Origin: Hyphomicrobiales bacterium
GTDB taxonomy: Bacteria; Pseudomonadota; Alphaproteobacteria; Rhizobiales; Rhizobiaceae
Assembly (NCBI GenBank): GCA_900469955.1
Contig: UBYX01000012.1
Coordinates: forward strand, 124,001 to 188,000
DNA: 64,000 nt
Reading direction: 5' to 3'
Within the stretch, counting starts at the first letter, position 1; each line of letters opens with the position of its first letter. The position numbers were made by a program, and so were the translations under genes. This document shows positions 45,425-54,718 of this stretch, one piece after another. Below the pieces are notes generated by a model that saw nothing but the letters and a program-made list of their open reading frames with translations, searched no databases and was not told the origin of the DNA.

Positions 45425-45817
45425 ATGTTGCATCATGAACCCCGAGCCGGTCAGGATCCCTACGTCAAGGATACGCCGTCGCTGATTGCGAGCGACAAGG
45501 TGGAAGGCACCCGGGTCTATGGCGCGGACGGCAAGCACATCGGTTCGATCGAGCGCGTGCTTCTCGAAAAGCGCGGCGGTCGGGTGGCCTATGCGGTCCT
45601 GAGTTTTGGCGGCTTTCTCGGAATGGGCGACGACTATTATCCGCTGCCGTGGGAGAAACTGCGCTACGACGAACAACTCGACGGATATCGCATCGATCTG
45701 ACCAAGGACCAGATCACGGGTGCCCCGCGCTATCGCGATCTGAACGATGATACCTGGTACAATGACAAGGGCCGGACGATCTACGACTATTACGGCGTGC
45801 CACCGTACTGGATGTAA
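45425..45817 (+). CDS. PRC-barrel domain stress protein
   Basis: 130-residue cytosolic protein with a PRC-barrel: LIASDKVEGTRVYGADGKHIG, VLLEKRGGRVAYAVLSFGGFLG (in part), DDYYPLPWEKLRYDE and the C-terminal aromatic DDTWYNDKGR..YDYYGVPPYW. Members of this family are strongly induced by general stress in Rhizobiales. AAGGAGG gives an excellent ribosome binding site, and the promoter upstream fits EcfG exactly. Molecular role unknown. Followed by a terminator, hence a single-gene unit. Confidence 0.9.
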   Translation: MLHHEPRAGQDPYVKDTPSLIASDKVEGTRVYGADGKHIGSIERVLLEKRGGRVAYAVLSFGGFLGMGDDYYPLPWEKLRYDEQLDGYRIDLTKDQITGAPRYRDLNDDTWYNDKGRTIYDYYGVPPYWM

Positions 45818-45838
45818 CTCGACATTTGAAAGCTTCAG

Positions 45839-45867
45839 GAGGCTCCGCCGTTCGCGGGGCCTCTTTT
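45839..45867 (+). terminator. Terminator after the PRC-barrel gene
   Basis: 10-bp stem GAGGCTCCGC/GCGGGGCCTC (one G-T pair) with a 5-base loop followed by TTTTC. Confidence 0.8.
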
Positions 45868-45907
45868 CATTTGCTTAAATCTATTCTGGCACGCTGCCTC
45901 CGCCCCG

Positions 45908-47053
45908 ATGGAAACCGAGGCGAGAGGACGGCAAATGGGCATGACGGCGGATAAGACGGGTGGCGTCCGGGATCTGGAGCGGGAGGATCTGCCGTCGGTC
46001 GCTCAGTTGTTTCAGAAGACCTTCCGGGACTCCGAGCCCCTGCGGCCGTCGATGATCCAGTATTTCCGCGATATCTATTTCGATCATCCCTGGTACGACG
46101 ACGAAATCCGCTCGAAAGTGTTTGTCAGCGCGGCCGGCGAGGTCGAGGGATTCATAGGCGTTTTCCCATCGCGGCTGGAGCTTGACGGCAGATCGCTGCG
46201 GGCGGCCTTCGCGGGGTCGATGATGGTCGATCGGCCGGAACAGAACCCATTGGCGGGTGCGCGCCTTCTGCGTTCCTTCCTGGCCGGACCGCAGGATATT
46301 TCGCTTACCGAAACCGCCAATGCGCTTGCCCTTGGCATGTGGCAGAAGCTCGCTCTGCCACTCGATATCGCCTACAGCCTCAACTGGCTTCGCGTCTTGC
46401 GCCCAGCATCGGCTGCCGTTCAGGTTGCCGAACGTGCGGTAAAGGCTGCCCGCCTCTTGCGTCCGGTCGGTGCCCTTGCCGACGGATTGATCGAAAAGAT
46501 GGGGGCTTCGCCCTTCCGCGCGCCCAAAGTCCATGGTGTGGGCCGGGCGAACTTCTGGGATGCGCCGCGCGAGGAGTTCATCGAGGCGGTCTTGAAACTT
46601 GCTGACACTTTCCCGCTGAAGCCGCAATGGGACCGGTCGACGCTTGAATGGTTCATGGATCAGGCGGAACAGAAACGCCAGTATGGAAAGCCCGTCTGGC
46701 GTATCGCTGAATCCCGCAGCGGTCAGCTCGTCGGCTGTTACGTCTACTATGGGCGTCCGGGCGGTATTGCCTGGCTTCTGCAGGCGCTCTGCTCGCCGGC
46801 CGTCGCGGGCGACCTTGTGGAGGATCTTTTCGCCCACGCCGATGCCAGCGGTTGCGCCGCGATCCGTGGTGCCGGTCACCCCTGGCTGACACCGGAACTC
46901 ATCAGCCGCAAGACAATGTTCTATGGCCGCGCCTTCTTTGTCGCCCACGCCAAGGACAAGTCGCTGCTGGAGCCGGTCAAGACAGGGCAAGGCCTGATCA
47001 GCGGCCTCGCCGGCGAAAACTGGACCCGCCTGATCGGCGACGATTTCGACTAA
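45908..47053 (+). CDS. GNAT-like acyltransferase-fold protein
   Basis: 381-residue protein seemingly built from two acyltransferase-like halves: an N-terminal GNAT-type segment (VRDLEREDLPSVAQLFQKTF, then FIGVFPSRLELDGRSLRAAF with MMVDRPEQNP following) and a C-terminal one (VWRIAESRSGQLVGCYVYYG, LLQALCSPAVAGDLVEDLF). The canonical acetyl-CoA loop is not clear. Comparable proteins occur near ACP/ligase and polysaccharide clusters, and an ACP-ligase-NadE operon lies 1.8 kb away. An internal ATG (MGMTADKTGG, 45935) with GGAC/AGGAC upstream could be the start. Function not assigned. Confidence 0.7.
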   Translation: METEARGRQMGMTADKTGGVRDLEREDLPSVAQLFQKTFRDSEPLRPSMIQYFRDIYFDHPWYDDEIRSKVFVSAAGEVEGFIGVFPSRLELDGRSLRAAFAGSMMVDRPEQNPLAGARLLRSFLAGPQDISLTETANALALGMWQKLALPLDIAYSLNWLRVLRPASAAVQVAERAVKAARLLRPVGALADGLIEKMGASPFRAPKVHGVGRANFWDAPREEFIEAVLKLADTFPLKPQWDRSTLEWFMDQAEQKRQYGKPVWRIAESRSGQLVGCYVYYGRPGGIAWLLQALCSPAVAGDLVEDLFAHADASGCAAIRGAGHPWLTPELISRKTMFYGRAFFVAHAKDKSLLEPVKTGQGLISGLAGENWTRLIGDDFD

Positions 47054-47217
47054 ATACCACCGAATCTCGAAAGCCGAACTTGTTGTTCCTGATCGCAACA
47101 GTTTGATAGCATCGCGGACTTCTTAGGACCTCCTCGTTTCATGCGGAAGGCTGCATGGATCGGTCACTCAAGTACGCGTATCCTTGGCTTGCCGGCAATC
47201 CGGGCGGGGAGGTTCGC

Positions 47218-48738
47218 GTGATCGCTGAATATGACGATCTTGATGGCCTGGGGTTGGCCGCACTGGTCAGGTCGCGAGCGGTATCCGCCGCCGAGGTCGT
47301 CGAAACCGCCATCCACAGGATCGAGACGAGGAACCCGGCTCTCAATGCGGTCATACGGCCGATGTTCGACGAAGCACTAAGGGCGGCGCTTGCGGCCGAT
47401 GGCAATGCGCCATTCGCGGGCGTCCCCTTTCTGCTGAAGGACCTGCTTTCGATGGTGGCCGGCGTACCCACATCGCAAGGTAACCGTCTTCTGGCGAAGC
47501 TCCCGGCGTCGGGTGACTCCGAACTCGTCAAGCGCTGGAAAAAGGCAGGGCTGATCATCCTTGGCAAGACAAATACGTCGGAGTTCGGACTGACACCCTA
47601 TACGGAACCCGAGGCCTTTGGTCCGACGCGAAATCCCTGGGACCCGGCTCGAACTCCCGGCGGGTCCAGCGGGGGTTCGGCGGCGGCGGTCGCTTCCCGA
47701 ATGGTCCCGATCGCCTCGGCGGGAGATGGCGGGGGATCTATCCGTATCCCAGCATCCGCCTGCGGTCTCTTCGGAATAAAGCCGACGCGCGGCAGAACGC
47801 CCGCCGGCCCGTTCATGGGCGAACCTTGGGCAGGATTTTCCGTGGAGCATGTTCTGACGCGCTCGGTACGTGATTCCGCTGCTCTGCTTGATCTCACGCA
47901 GGGCGCCGATGCCGGCGCCCCTCACTATCTCCCGCCTTTTTCGGGTTCGTTCCTCAAGGCGCTTGAGCGGCCACCGGGCAAGCTTCGGATTGCCGTGTCT
48001 TCCAGCCCGATGCTCGGCACGAAAGTTGACCCGGAGGTCGTCCTGGCATTTGCCGAAGCCGTCAAACTGCTGGAAGAGCTTGGACACGAAGTGGTCGAGG
48101 CGGCACCCGTTGTCGATGCGGATGAATTCTCGCTGTCATTCCTGACGGTGCTTGCTGCGGAGATGCGCGCCGACATCGAAGGGGCGGCCAAAGCGGCGGG
48201 CGTACCAGTTCGCTCCGGTGATTTCGACGCGTCTACGTTTGGGCTTGGAATGCTTGGACAAACCATTTCGGCAAGCGAGCTTGCCACGGCATTGCGTTAT
48301 CTCAAGCTGGCTGCCAGAGGGGTTTCGGCGTTCTTCGGCTCGTTCGACGTGCTGATGACGCCGGTGCTTTCCGCAGTTCCTCCGCCAATCGGCGCACTTC
48401 AGCCTTCAGCAAACGAGAAGCGGATCATTCGCGCTCTGGCGCGAACGAATGCGGGATGGCTTCTCACGAAGCTCGGCTTCGTGAAGCGAGTGGCGGCGGA
48501 AACATTCGGTTTCATCCCGTGGACGCCCGTCTTCAACGTAACAGGACAGCCCGCCATGTCCGTGCCGCTGTCCTGGTCCGCCGGCGGTTTGCCGATCGGC
48601 ATGCATGTTGTGGGACGATTTGCCGAAGAGGAGACCCTTTTCCGATTGGCTGGCCAGATCGAGGCTACGAGGCCTTCGAACAAGCGCAAACCTCCGGCAT
48701 ATGCCACACCGAGGGCAGCCGGCGCGGCGCTCGGTTAG
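47218..48738 (+). CDS. Amidase signature family hydrolase (6-aminohexanoate-cyclic-dimer hydrolase-like)
   Basis: About 506-residue amidase. The Ser-cisSer-Lys triad is readable: Lys in PFLLKDLLS, cis-Ser and nucleophile in [20 protein letters not shown] and [12 protein letters not shown]-terminal [20 protein letters not shown] is family typical. Resembles NylA-type hydrolases that act on small or cyclic amides; in vivo substrate unknown. GTG 47218 is preceded by GGGGAGG and begins the conserved [16 protein letters not shown] stretch; ATG 47155, with AAGG upstream, would add 21 residues. Neighbouring NadE-like operon is convergent. Confidence 0.85.
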   Translation: MIAEYDDLDGLGLAALVRSRAVSAAEVVETAIHRIETRNPALNAVIRPMFDEALRAALAADGNAPFAGVPFLLKDLLSMVAGVPTSQGNRLLAKLPASGDSELVKRWKKAGLIILGKTNTSEFGLTPYTEPEAFGPTRNPWDPARTPGGSSGGSAAAVASRMVPIASAGDGGGSIRIPASACGLFGIKPTRGRTPAGPFMGEPWAGFSVEHVLTRSVRDSAALLDLTQGADAGAPHYLPPFSGSFLKALERPPGKLRIAVSSSPMLGTKVDPEVVLAFAEAVKLLEELGHEVVEAAPVVDADEFSLSFLTVLAAEMRADIEGAAKAAGVPVRSGDFDASTFGLGMLGQTISASELATALRYLKLAARGVSAFFGSFDVLMTPVLSAVPPPIGALQPSANEKRIIRALARTNAGWLLTKLGFVKRVAAETFGFIPWTPVFNVTGQPAMSVPLSWSAGGLPIGMHVVGRFAEEETLFRLAGQIEATRPSNKRKPPAYATPRAAGAALG

Positions 48739-48804
48739 GCTGCCTTCCAGGCGGAAAGTTGTCCGCTTCCCGCCCTCATCCTGCCGATCAAATAATCCGT
48801 AGCC

Positions 48805-49803
48805 TCAGCCGAGCATTGTCACCGGGTGGGCGTGCAGATATTCGGCGACCTTGCGCTTCGACGCGATATTGCGCCAGACCGCATCCACCTGCTCCGGCGT
48901 CAGTCCGGCCGCCTCGCCGACTTCTTCGCGGGCAATGCCGTTGTCGAGGCCGTAGAGGCAAAGGTCCATCCGGTCATAGGGGAGCGAGAAGTAATATTCG
49001 TCCTGGCCCTGCGGCAGCGACCACGTATCGGTGGTCGGTGGGCGGCGACGGATCTCGGCGGGCACGCCGAGTGCTTCGGCAAGCTGATAGACCTGGCTCT
49101 TGTAGAGATGAGCGATCGGCTTGAAGTCGGCCGCGCCATCGCCGTTCTTCACAAAAAATCCCTGGTCGTATTCCAGCCGGTTCGGTGTGCCGGCGACGGC
49201 TGAGTTCAGACGGTCGGCATGGTAGTATTCGATCTGCTTGCGTGTCCGCTGCTTCATGTTGGCGGCGGCGATCATGCCGAGATAGACATCGAGCGGCATG
49301 CGGTGGCGGCTTTGCTCTCCGGCCGGATTGGCTACCACCAGCCAGGAAATGTTGTAGCCGCGGCCGGTCAATGCATCTTCCAGCACTACCTTGCAGCCCC
49401 AGCCTTCGCCGAATTCAGGCACGATCTGGCGGATGAAGCCGTCGCGGCGGGTATAGCAACCCGCTGCCGCAAGTGCGGGACCGATGTCCTCGAGGACGGT
49501 CTCGACGCCCACCGCCTCGGCGAGCGCCTTGCCAAGGCGCAGGCTTTCCGGGTCGCTGTCATGCTCGGGCATGAAGATGCCCGTCACCTTTGCCGGCCCA
49601 AGTGCGCGGGCGCAAAGTGCTGCCGTGACGCTGGAATCGATGCCGCCGGAAAGCCCCAGCACGGCGCCGCGTTTCCTCAGGTCCTTCATCACCGTTTCGC
49701 GTATCCAGTTCGAGATGCGCTCGATCTCCGCCTCCGCATCGAGCTTCAGCGTATCTGGAGAGAACTTTCCCGTCCTGTCGGCAATTTTCACGGCTCGCAT
49801 CAT
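48805..49803 (-). CDS. nadE: NH3-dependent NAD synthase-like protein
   Basis: 332-residue ATP-pyrophosphatase of the NadE type, without the N-terminal nitrilase-like glutaminase domain of the long rhizobial NadE. The P-loop is GLSGGIDSSVTAAL (about residues 50-63); YNISWLVVANPAGEQSRHR, KQRTRKQIEYYHAD and PTTDTWSLPQGQDEYY form the deamido-NAD and metal sites. It overlaps the ligase gene by four bases and follows an acyl carrier protein gene. Housekeeping NAD synthesis is possible, but the operon suggests amide formation on a carrier-bound acid. Symbol reflects family, not proven function. Confidence 0.82.
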   Translation of the reverse strand: MMRAVKIADRTGKFSPDTLKLDAEAEIERISNWIRETVMKDLRKRGAVLGLSGGIDSSVTAALCARALGPAKVTGIFMPEHDSDPESLRLGKALAEAVGVETVLEDIGPALAAAGCYTRRDGFIRQIVPEFGEGWGCKVVLEDALTGRGYNISWLVVANPAGEQSRHRMPLDVYLGMIAAANMKQRTRKQIEYYHADRLNSAVAGTPNRLEYDQGFFVKNGDGAADFKPIAHLYKSQVYQLAEALGVPAEIRRRPPTTDTWSLPQGQDEYYFSLPYDRMDLCLYGLDNGIAREEVGEAAGLTPEQVDAVWRNIASKRKVAEYLHAHPVTMLG

Positions 49804-51356
49804 GCGACATTCCCCTGTGTCGGTTCGTTGTTGCTGTTGTTGGCGTTCAGCCTGATTTTTCCGGTGGTGGTTCTCGGCAAGGCGTCGCGGAACTCGACGC
49901 TTTTGGGCACCATGTAGTCTTCGAGCCGGCCTGCGCAGTGCCGTATGATATCGCGCTCGGTAAGGATCGCGCCTTGGCGGAGCACGACATAGGCGCGGAT
50001 GACCTCGCCGAAAACCGGGTCCGGGACCCCGCCGACGGCTGCCTCGGCGATCTCGGTCAGCTCGTAGAGCGCCCGCTCGACTTCCTGCGGACTGACCTTC
50101 TCGCCGCGGGTCTTGATGATGTCGTCGCGCCGGCTGACGAAATAGAGGAAGCCGTCTTCATCGGCGCGGAAGAGATCGCCGGTATGGAGGCGCCGGCCGA
50201 GCGGAAGCGGCACGAGCTTTTCCAGAGTCGTCGACGCGTCGTGCCAATAGCCCAGCATGACATGCGGCCCCTCGACGATTAGCTCGCCGATCACGCCGGG
50301 CGGCGCGGGATTGCCGTCTTCATCGATTACATAGGCATGGGTACCGGGGATAGCCTTTCCGGCGGAGAGCGGCCGGCGAGCGACTTCTGCCGGCGGCAGA
50401 TAGGTGGCGCGCATGCATTCCGTCTGCCCGTACATCAGGAAGAGTTGGGTCTCGGGAAATAGATGCCGTAGCCGTTCGGTGAACGCGGGCGGCATGGCCG
50501 CTGCCGCGCTCGTGATATAGCGCAGATGCGGCAGGAAGCCCGGCTCGAGATCCTTCATGCCGACGACGAGCGCGGCCATGGGCGGCACGAGAGGTAAGCC
50601 CGTCACCTTTTCCTGCGCCAGCCGCTCCAGGATCTTGCGAGGGAAGGCGAAGCTCTTTTCCAGGATCAACGTGCCGCCGACCATGATCATGGTGACGACC
50701 TGGGTGATGCCGTATCCGAAGGAGAGCGGCAGCACGTTCAGAACGATATCCTCGGCGGTATTGCCAAGATAGCTGACGATCGACCGGCAGGCGGAATCCA
50801 CATTGGCATGTGAAAGCATCACGCCCTTGGGTTTGCCTGTCGAGCCGGAAGTATGGATCAGCAGCGCGAGGCTGTCGGTGTCGTTCAATATCTCGATAGT
50901 CGTGCTCGCCAAGCCATCGACGGCCTCTTCGAAACGCACTGGGGGGCCAGCCTCGTCGTGCACCTCACCCTGAGCCACGAACACGGCGGGGCGAATTTTC
51001 GTCGCGGCGACCGCCGCTTCGACAGTCGGCTGCAGCCGGGCCTGAGTGATGATTACAGAAGCCTCGGTACTGTCGAGGACGGCGGCCAGTTTGTCCGCTT
51101 TGATGGAGGGATAGAGGGGGCAGGGGACGGCGCCTATCTTCCAGGCGCCGAAGAAGCTCAAAACAGCCTCCGGCCCATTGTCGAGGAGCATCAGGACGCG
51201 ATCTCCAGACTTCACTCCGTTACTGGCGAAGCTTTCTGCCAAGCGATCCGAACGGGCATCGAGTTCGCCGTAGGTCAGGCGCACGTCGCCTGCCACAAGC
51301 GCCGTCTTGCCGGCAAAGCGCCGGGCACTGTCGCGAAGCCTTGCCTCAAGCCGCAT
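49800..51356 (-). CDS. AMP-dependent acyl/aryl-acid ligase
   Basis: 518-residue class I adenylate-forming enzyme. P-loop LIHTSGSTGKPKGVMLSHAN (about residues 165-184), MYGQTECMRATYL, GELIVEGPHVMLGYW, TGDLFRADEDGFLYFVSRRDD (in part), KTRGEKVSPQEVE and the catalytic lysine in RTTTGKIRLN are all present. Lying 22 bases behind an acyl carrier protein gene, it most simply activates a carboxylic acid and loads it on that carrier. Residues lining the acid pocket cannot be interpreted. Middle gene of the three-gene operon. Confidence 0.88.
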   Translation of the reverse strand: MRLEARLRDSARRFAGKTALVAGDVRLTYGELDARSDRLAESFASNGVKSGDRVLMLLDNGPEAVLSFFGAWKIGAVPCPLYPSIKADKLAAVLDSTEASVIITQARLQPTVEAAVAATKIRPAVFVAQGEVHDEAGPPVRFEEAVDGLASTTIEILNDTDSLALLIHTSGSTGKPKGVMLSHANVDSACRSIVSYLGNTAEDIVLNVLPLSFGYGITQVVTMIMVGGTLILEKSFAFPRKILERLAQEKVTGLPLVPPMAALVVGMKDLEPGFLPHLRYITSAAAAMPPAFTERLRHLFPETQLFLMYGQTECMRATYLPPAEVARRPLSAGKAIPGTHAYVIDEDGNPAPPGVIGELIVEGPHVMLGYWHDASTTLEKLVPLPLGRRLHTGDLFRADEDGFLYFVSRRDDIIKTRGEKVSPQEVERALYELTEIAEAAVGGVPDPVFGEVIRAYVVLRQGAILTERDIIRHCAGRLEDYMVPKSVEFRDALPRTTTGKIRLNANNSNNEPTQGNVA

Positions 51357-51378
51357 CTCGGGTCGCCTTTCGGGTGGA

Positions 51379-51636
51379 TCAGGCCGCGGCGGGAAGTTTG
51401 CTTGCGAGGTATTTTGTCATGTTGTCGACGCTGTCCAGATTTTCCGGAATGATTTCCTCGTCAGCGACCGTGATGCCATAGGTGCTTTCGAGAAACGCGA
51501 TCAGTTCAAGTACGCCGGTGGAGTCGATGACGCCCGTATCGAGCAGCGACTGGCTGTTGGAAATATCGGCGTCGGCGCGAAAGAGGAAGTTCTCGGCAAT
51601 AAACTCGCGCACGGTACCTGTGAAACGTTCAGTCAT
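51379..51636 (-). CDS. Acyl carrier protein (specialised)
   Basis: 85-residue carrier with the phosphopantetheine site in LLDTGVIDSTGVLELIAFLE: Ser in DST at about residue 39. Distinct from primary AcpP (site usually DSLD), since the site here is DSTG. Helices II-IV are recognisable (TYGITVADEEIIPENLDSV and NMTKYLASKL). It leads the ACP-ligase-NadE operon and is presumably the acceptor of the adjacent ligase. Confidence 0.88.
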   Translation of the reverse strand: MTERFTGTVREFIAENFLFRADADISNSQSLLDTGVIDSTGVLELIAFLESTYGITVADEEIIPENLDSVDNMTKYLASKLPAAA

Positions 51637-51835
51637 CGAACAGCCCCTTCAAAAAGCCACACCATGCCCCTTCGAACCGCCAGGGATCGAAGACACACCG
51701 GTTTTACTGCGGCTATCCTTTGCCGATAGTCCTGAATCTTTCGCTAAGGTGGCTGTGTTGTTTTGAACTGTTCCCGATTTTGCATCCAAAAGCGAGGTTC
51801 TGCGTTGTGTCAGACTTCAAATAGGGAGACCGGCA

Positions 51836-52012
51836 ATGGCAAAACGAGAACTCATCGATACGGGCACCGACAAGCGCTATGTCCGGCGCGATGCAAAAGG
51901 CCGCTTCAAGGAATCCGACGATGTGGGTCGCTCGCTGGCTCAGGATGTCCGCAAAAGCGCCAAGACGAAGGTCAAGGCGGGCGAGGGCGATCGAGGCGAC
52001 CGGAAGCACTGA
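51836..52012 (+). CDS. Small conserved charged protein
   Basis: 58-residue hydrophilic protein beginning MAKRELIDTGTDKRYVRRD and ending GDRGDRKH, with alternating Lys/Arg and Asp/Glu. Looks like a disordered, rhizobia-restricted protein that often precedes an exonuclease III gene; here it ends six bases before xth. GGGAGAC ahead of ATG acts as ribosome binding site. Function unknown; too short for routine frame listings. The protein-like character rests on conservation remembered from relatives. Confidence 0.75.
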   Translation: MAKRELIDTGTDKRYVRRDAKGRFKESDDVGRSLAQDVRKSAKTKVKAGEGDRGDRKH

Positions 52013-52018
52013 CCATCG

Positions 52019-52792
52019 GTGAAGATCGCGACCTTCAATGTAAACGGCGTCAACGGTCGCCTGGACATTCTTCTCGACTGGCTCGAGGAGGCGCGGCCGG
52101 ATGTCGTGTGCCTGCAGGAACTGAAGGCTCCGCAACAGAAGTTTCCTCTTTCAGCCATCGAGAAGGCCGGTTACGGCGCCATCTGGCATGGTCAGAAGAG
52201 CTGGAACGGCGTCGCCATTCTGGCTCATGACACAGATCCCATAGAAACGCGGCGCGGCCTTCCCGACAATATGGACGATGAGCACAGCCGCTACATCGAG
52301 GCGGCGGTTGGGGGCGTGTTGATCGCGTGCCTCTATGCGCCGAACGGCAATCCGGCGCCCGGGCCCAAGTTCGACTACAAGCTCGCCTGGTATCAGCGCT
52401 TCCTCAGCCACGCGCGGGCGCTGCTCGATACCGGCGCTCCGGTCGTTCTGGCGGGCGACTACAACATCATTCCGACCGATCTTGATGTCTATGCACCGGA
52501 ACGATGGCGCGACGACGCGCTGTTCCGGCACGAGGTGCGGGATATCTTTACCGATCTTCTCGATCGGGGCTGGACGGATGGACTTCGCAGCCTTCACCCG
52601 AACGAGCGCATCTATACCTTCTGGGACTATTTCCGGAATGCCTGGGGCCGCAATGCCGGGCTGCGGCTCGATCACCTGCTGCTGAGCCCCTCGATCGCTG
52701 GCCGGCTGCAAGATGCCGGTGTCGACCGTCATGTCCGCGGCCGGGATCACGCCAGCGATCACGCCCCGGCCTGGATCGAAATCGCCGACTAG
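52019..52792 (+). CDS. xth: Exodeoxyribonuclease III-type AP endonuclease
   Basis: 257-residue Mg-dependent nuclease/AP endonuclease in base-excision repair. Catalytic features: TFNVNGVNGRLD (Asn), CLQELKAPQQKFP (metal Glu), GDYNIIPTDLDVY (Asp/Asn), LRLDHLLLSPSI and the final DHASDHAPAWIEI (Asp-His). Start is GTG at 52019 (VKIATFNVNGVN), overlapping no gene but six bases after the small protein. It ends in CTAG shared with the convergent GNAT gene. Confidence 0.94.
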   Translation: MKIATFNVNGVNGRLDILLDWLEEARPDVVCLQELKAPQQKFPLSAIEKAGYGAIWHGQKSWNGVAILAHDTDPIETRRGLPDNMDDEHSRYIEAAVGGVLIACLYAPNGNPAPGPKFDYKLAWYQRFLSHARALLDTGAPVVLAGDYNIIPTDLDVYAPERWRDDALFRHEVRDIFTDLLDRGWTDGLRSLHPNERIYTFWDYFRNAWGRNAGLRLDHLLLSPSIAGRLQDAGVDRHVRGRDHASDHAPAWIEIAD

Positions 52793-53634
52793 GCGAGATC
52801 GAGCGACATCTCCGATTGGGTCAGCCTGCTTTTGCGCCAGCCGATGCGCCGCATGAACAGGTCGAGCAGGCCTGCCGGCACGTTCTCGATGATGTAGAGC
52901 TTGCGGCCCGGATAGCGGGCGGCGAGGCCATCCGCCAACGACCGGCCGGCGCCCTGACGGCGATAAGCCGGATCGACCGCAAAGCCATAGAGGCGTACGT
53001 CCGTGCCGCTGTCGTCGACGAGCGCGGCCGCCTTGTTTTCGAGTGCAACTCCTCTGAGAGGCGGGCCTGCCTGCCGAAAGGAAACGGGGTCCGTCTGCCA
53101 GGTGGGACCGGCATCCGAAAATCGAGACAGCATGTCGACTGCTGTCGCGAGATCGCATTCCGCAGCCGGTGCGACATCCGGTACCGGGAGCGTTGCGGCT
53201 CTGTTGAAGCCCACCAGCTTTCGGGTGATTTGAAAGTCCAGCGACAGATAGAGGTCGCGAGCCCTGACGTTGGAGTTGATGACTTCCAGGATCAGTTGCC
53301 TTTCGCCACGGCTGCGAGCGGCCTCTATGGCCTCTCGCATGACGCGCCGGCCAAAACCTTTGGAGCGAATCGTCGGACCAACCCCGAGCGCGCTGATGCG
53401 TGAGCGTCCGCCGCGCCTCGCAACGAGCAGGATGCCGACGGGTCTGCCGCCGTCGAAGAATACTTCGCTGATGTCAGCGTCGACATCCTCCCGCTCAATA
53501 CGAAGTGCCAAGGCCTCCGGCTTGACGCTGACCGGCACGACATAGCCGACGAAACCTTCCGTAAATCCCCTGGCTGCGTCGTCCAGCGAGCAGGCTGAAA
53601 GCGGGCGACGAGTGACGGTCGCGTTCTGATCCAT
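52789..53634 (-). CDS. Double GNAT-domain acetyltransferase
   Basis: 281-residue protein with two tandem GNAT folds. The N-terminal unit has the acetyl-CoA loop SALGVGPTIRSKGFGRRVM (about residues 78-96) and LEVINSNVRARDLYLSLDF; the C-terminal unit has YGFAVDPAYRRQGAGRSLAD and ends NVPAGLLDLFMRRIGWRKS. Both halves look competent. Substrate unknown. ATG 53634 follows GGAGGG; the frame extends upstream to overlap the dehydrogenase gene region without homology. Lies 17 bases behind the 2-hydroxyacid dehydrogenase gene, probably co-transcribed. Confidence 0.85.
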   Translation of the reverse strand: MDQNATVTRRPLSACSLDDAARGFTEGFVGYVVPVSVKPEALALRIEREDVDADISEVFFDGGRPVGILLVARRGGRSRISALGVGPTIRSKGFGRRVMREAIEAARSRGERQLILEVINSNVRARDLYLSLDFQITRKLVGFNRAATLPVPDVAPAAECDLATAVDMLSRFSDAGPTWQTDPVSFRQAGPPLRGVALENKAAALVDDSGTDVRLYGFAVDPAYRRQGAGRSLADGLAARYPGRKLYIIENVPAGLLDLFMRRIGWRKSRLTQSEMSLDLA

Positions 53635-53651
53635 CGATTGTCCCTCCGGAG

Positions 53652-54605
53652 CTACAGGGCGTTGCTCGCCGTACCTTTCTCGAAATTCTCCACATGACTG
53701 ATGACTTGCGTCCAAAGTGCCTGCATAGCCTCGTCGCTCGCCCATGCCACATGCGGTGTGACGATGACATTCGGCCGGTCGAGAATCGTCAGCAGCGGAT
53801 TGTCCGGCAAGGGAGGTTCCTTCGTCAGCACATCGAAACCGGCACCGGCGATCAGCCCCTCATCGAGAGCCGTCACCAGATCAGCCTCGTTTACGAGCCC
53901 GCCGCGCGCCGTGTTGATGATCAGCGGCTTCCGTTTCATCCTGCGGAACTCTTCCATGCCGATCAGGTTGCGGGTCGTCGGCGTCAGCGGCATGTGGAAG
54001 CTGATGATATCGGCGGTCTCCAGCACCTCGTCAAAAGCGGTGTAGCCGGGTCCGACAGTTTCCGCATCCTTGCGGGCTGCAAAAACCACTTTCATGCCGA
54101 AGGCTTCCGCGATCTTGGCCACGGATTTGCCGAGCGTGCCGCGCCCGAAAATGCCGAGCGTCGAGCCCGCGAGGTCGCGGATCGGATGCGTGAAGAAGCA
54201 GAACTGGTTGGCGCGCTGCCATTCGCCGCCGATCACGTCCTGCCGGAAGCCAACGATCGAACGGCGCAGCGCAAAAATCAGCGCGAACGTGTGCTCGGGC
54301 ACGGTATTGATGGCGTAGCCGCGCACGTTGGAAACGATGATGCCGCGTTCCCTAGCAAAGGCGAGATCGATGACATCATGGCCGGTAGCGGCCACCGCGA
54401 TCATCTTCAGCTTCGACGCGCCGTCGATAGCCCCCTCGCGGACCGGAGCCTTGTTGGTGATGACAATGTCGGCATCGGCAATACGTGCGGGCACATCTTC
54501 CGGCGCCGTTTTGCCGTATTCCACCCATTCATGAGCGAAGGCCGGCCGAGTGATTTCGACGGACGGCCCGATCGTGTCGCGGTCGAGAAAAACCACCTTC
54601 AGCAT
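53652..54605 (-). CDS. D-2-hydroxyacid dehydrogenase (NAD-binding)
   Basis: 317-residue enzyme of the D-isomer specific 2-hydroxyacid dehydrogenase family. NAD-binding GIFGRGTLGKSVAKIAEAFG, the RG arginine region with IINTARGGLVNEADL, the LLTILDRPNVIVTPHVAW catalytic His segment and a Glu in VLTKEPP are present. A glycerate/hydroxypyruvate-like enzyme is likely. ATG 54605 begins MLKVVFLDRDT; a GTG at 54629 gives eight more residues. It is divergent from the flavoprotein gene with ~110 bases between, suggesting paired hydroxyacid metabolism. Confidence 0.88.
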   Translation of the reverse strand: MLKVVFLDRDTIGPSVEITRPAFAHEWVEYGKTAPEDVPARIADADIVITNKAPVREGAIDGASKLKMIAVAATGHDVIDLAFARERGIIVSNVRGYAINTVPEHTFALIFALRRSIVGFRQDVIGGEWQRANQFCFFTHPIRDLAGSTLGIFGRGTLGKSVAKIAEAFGMKVVFAARKDAETVGPGYTAFDEVLETADIISFHMPLTPTTRNLIGMEEFRRMKRKPLIINTARGGLVNEADLVTALDEGLIAGAGFDVLTKEPPLPDNPLLTILDRPNVIVTPHVAWASDEAMQALWTQVISHVENFEKGTASNAL

Positions 54606-54718
54606 TGCCTGAAATCCCGCATTGATCACATCCTCCCGTCGTCCAAAGCGCTGGCCGCGTTCGATTTCTCGTATATCATCCCGCCCGCCATCCGGAAGGT
54701 AAAAGTGCGGAGCAAGGA

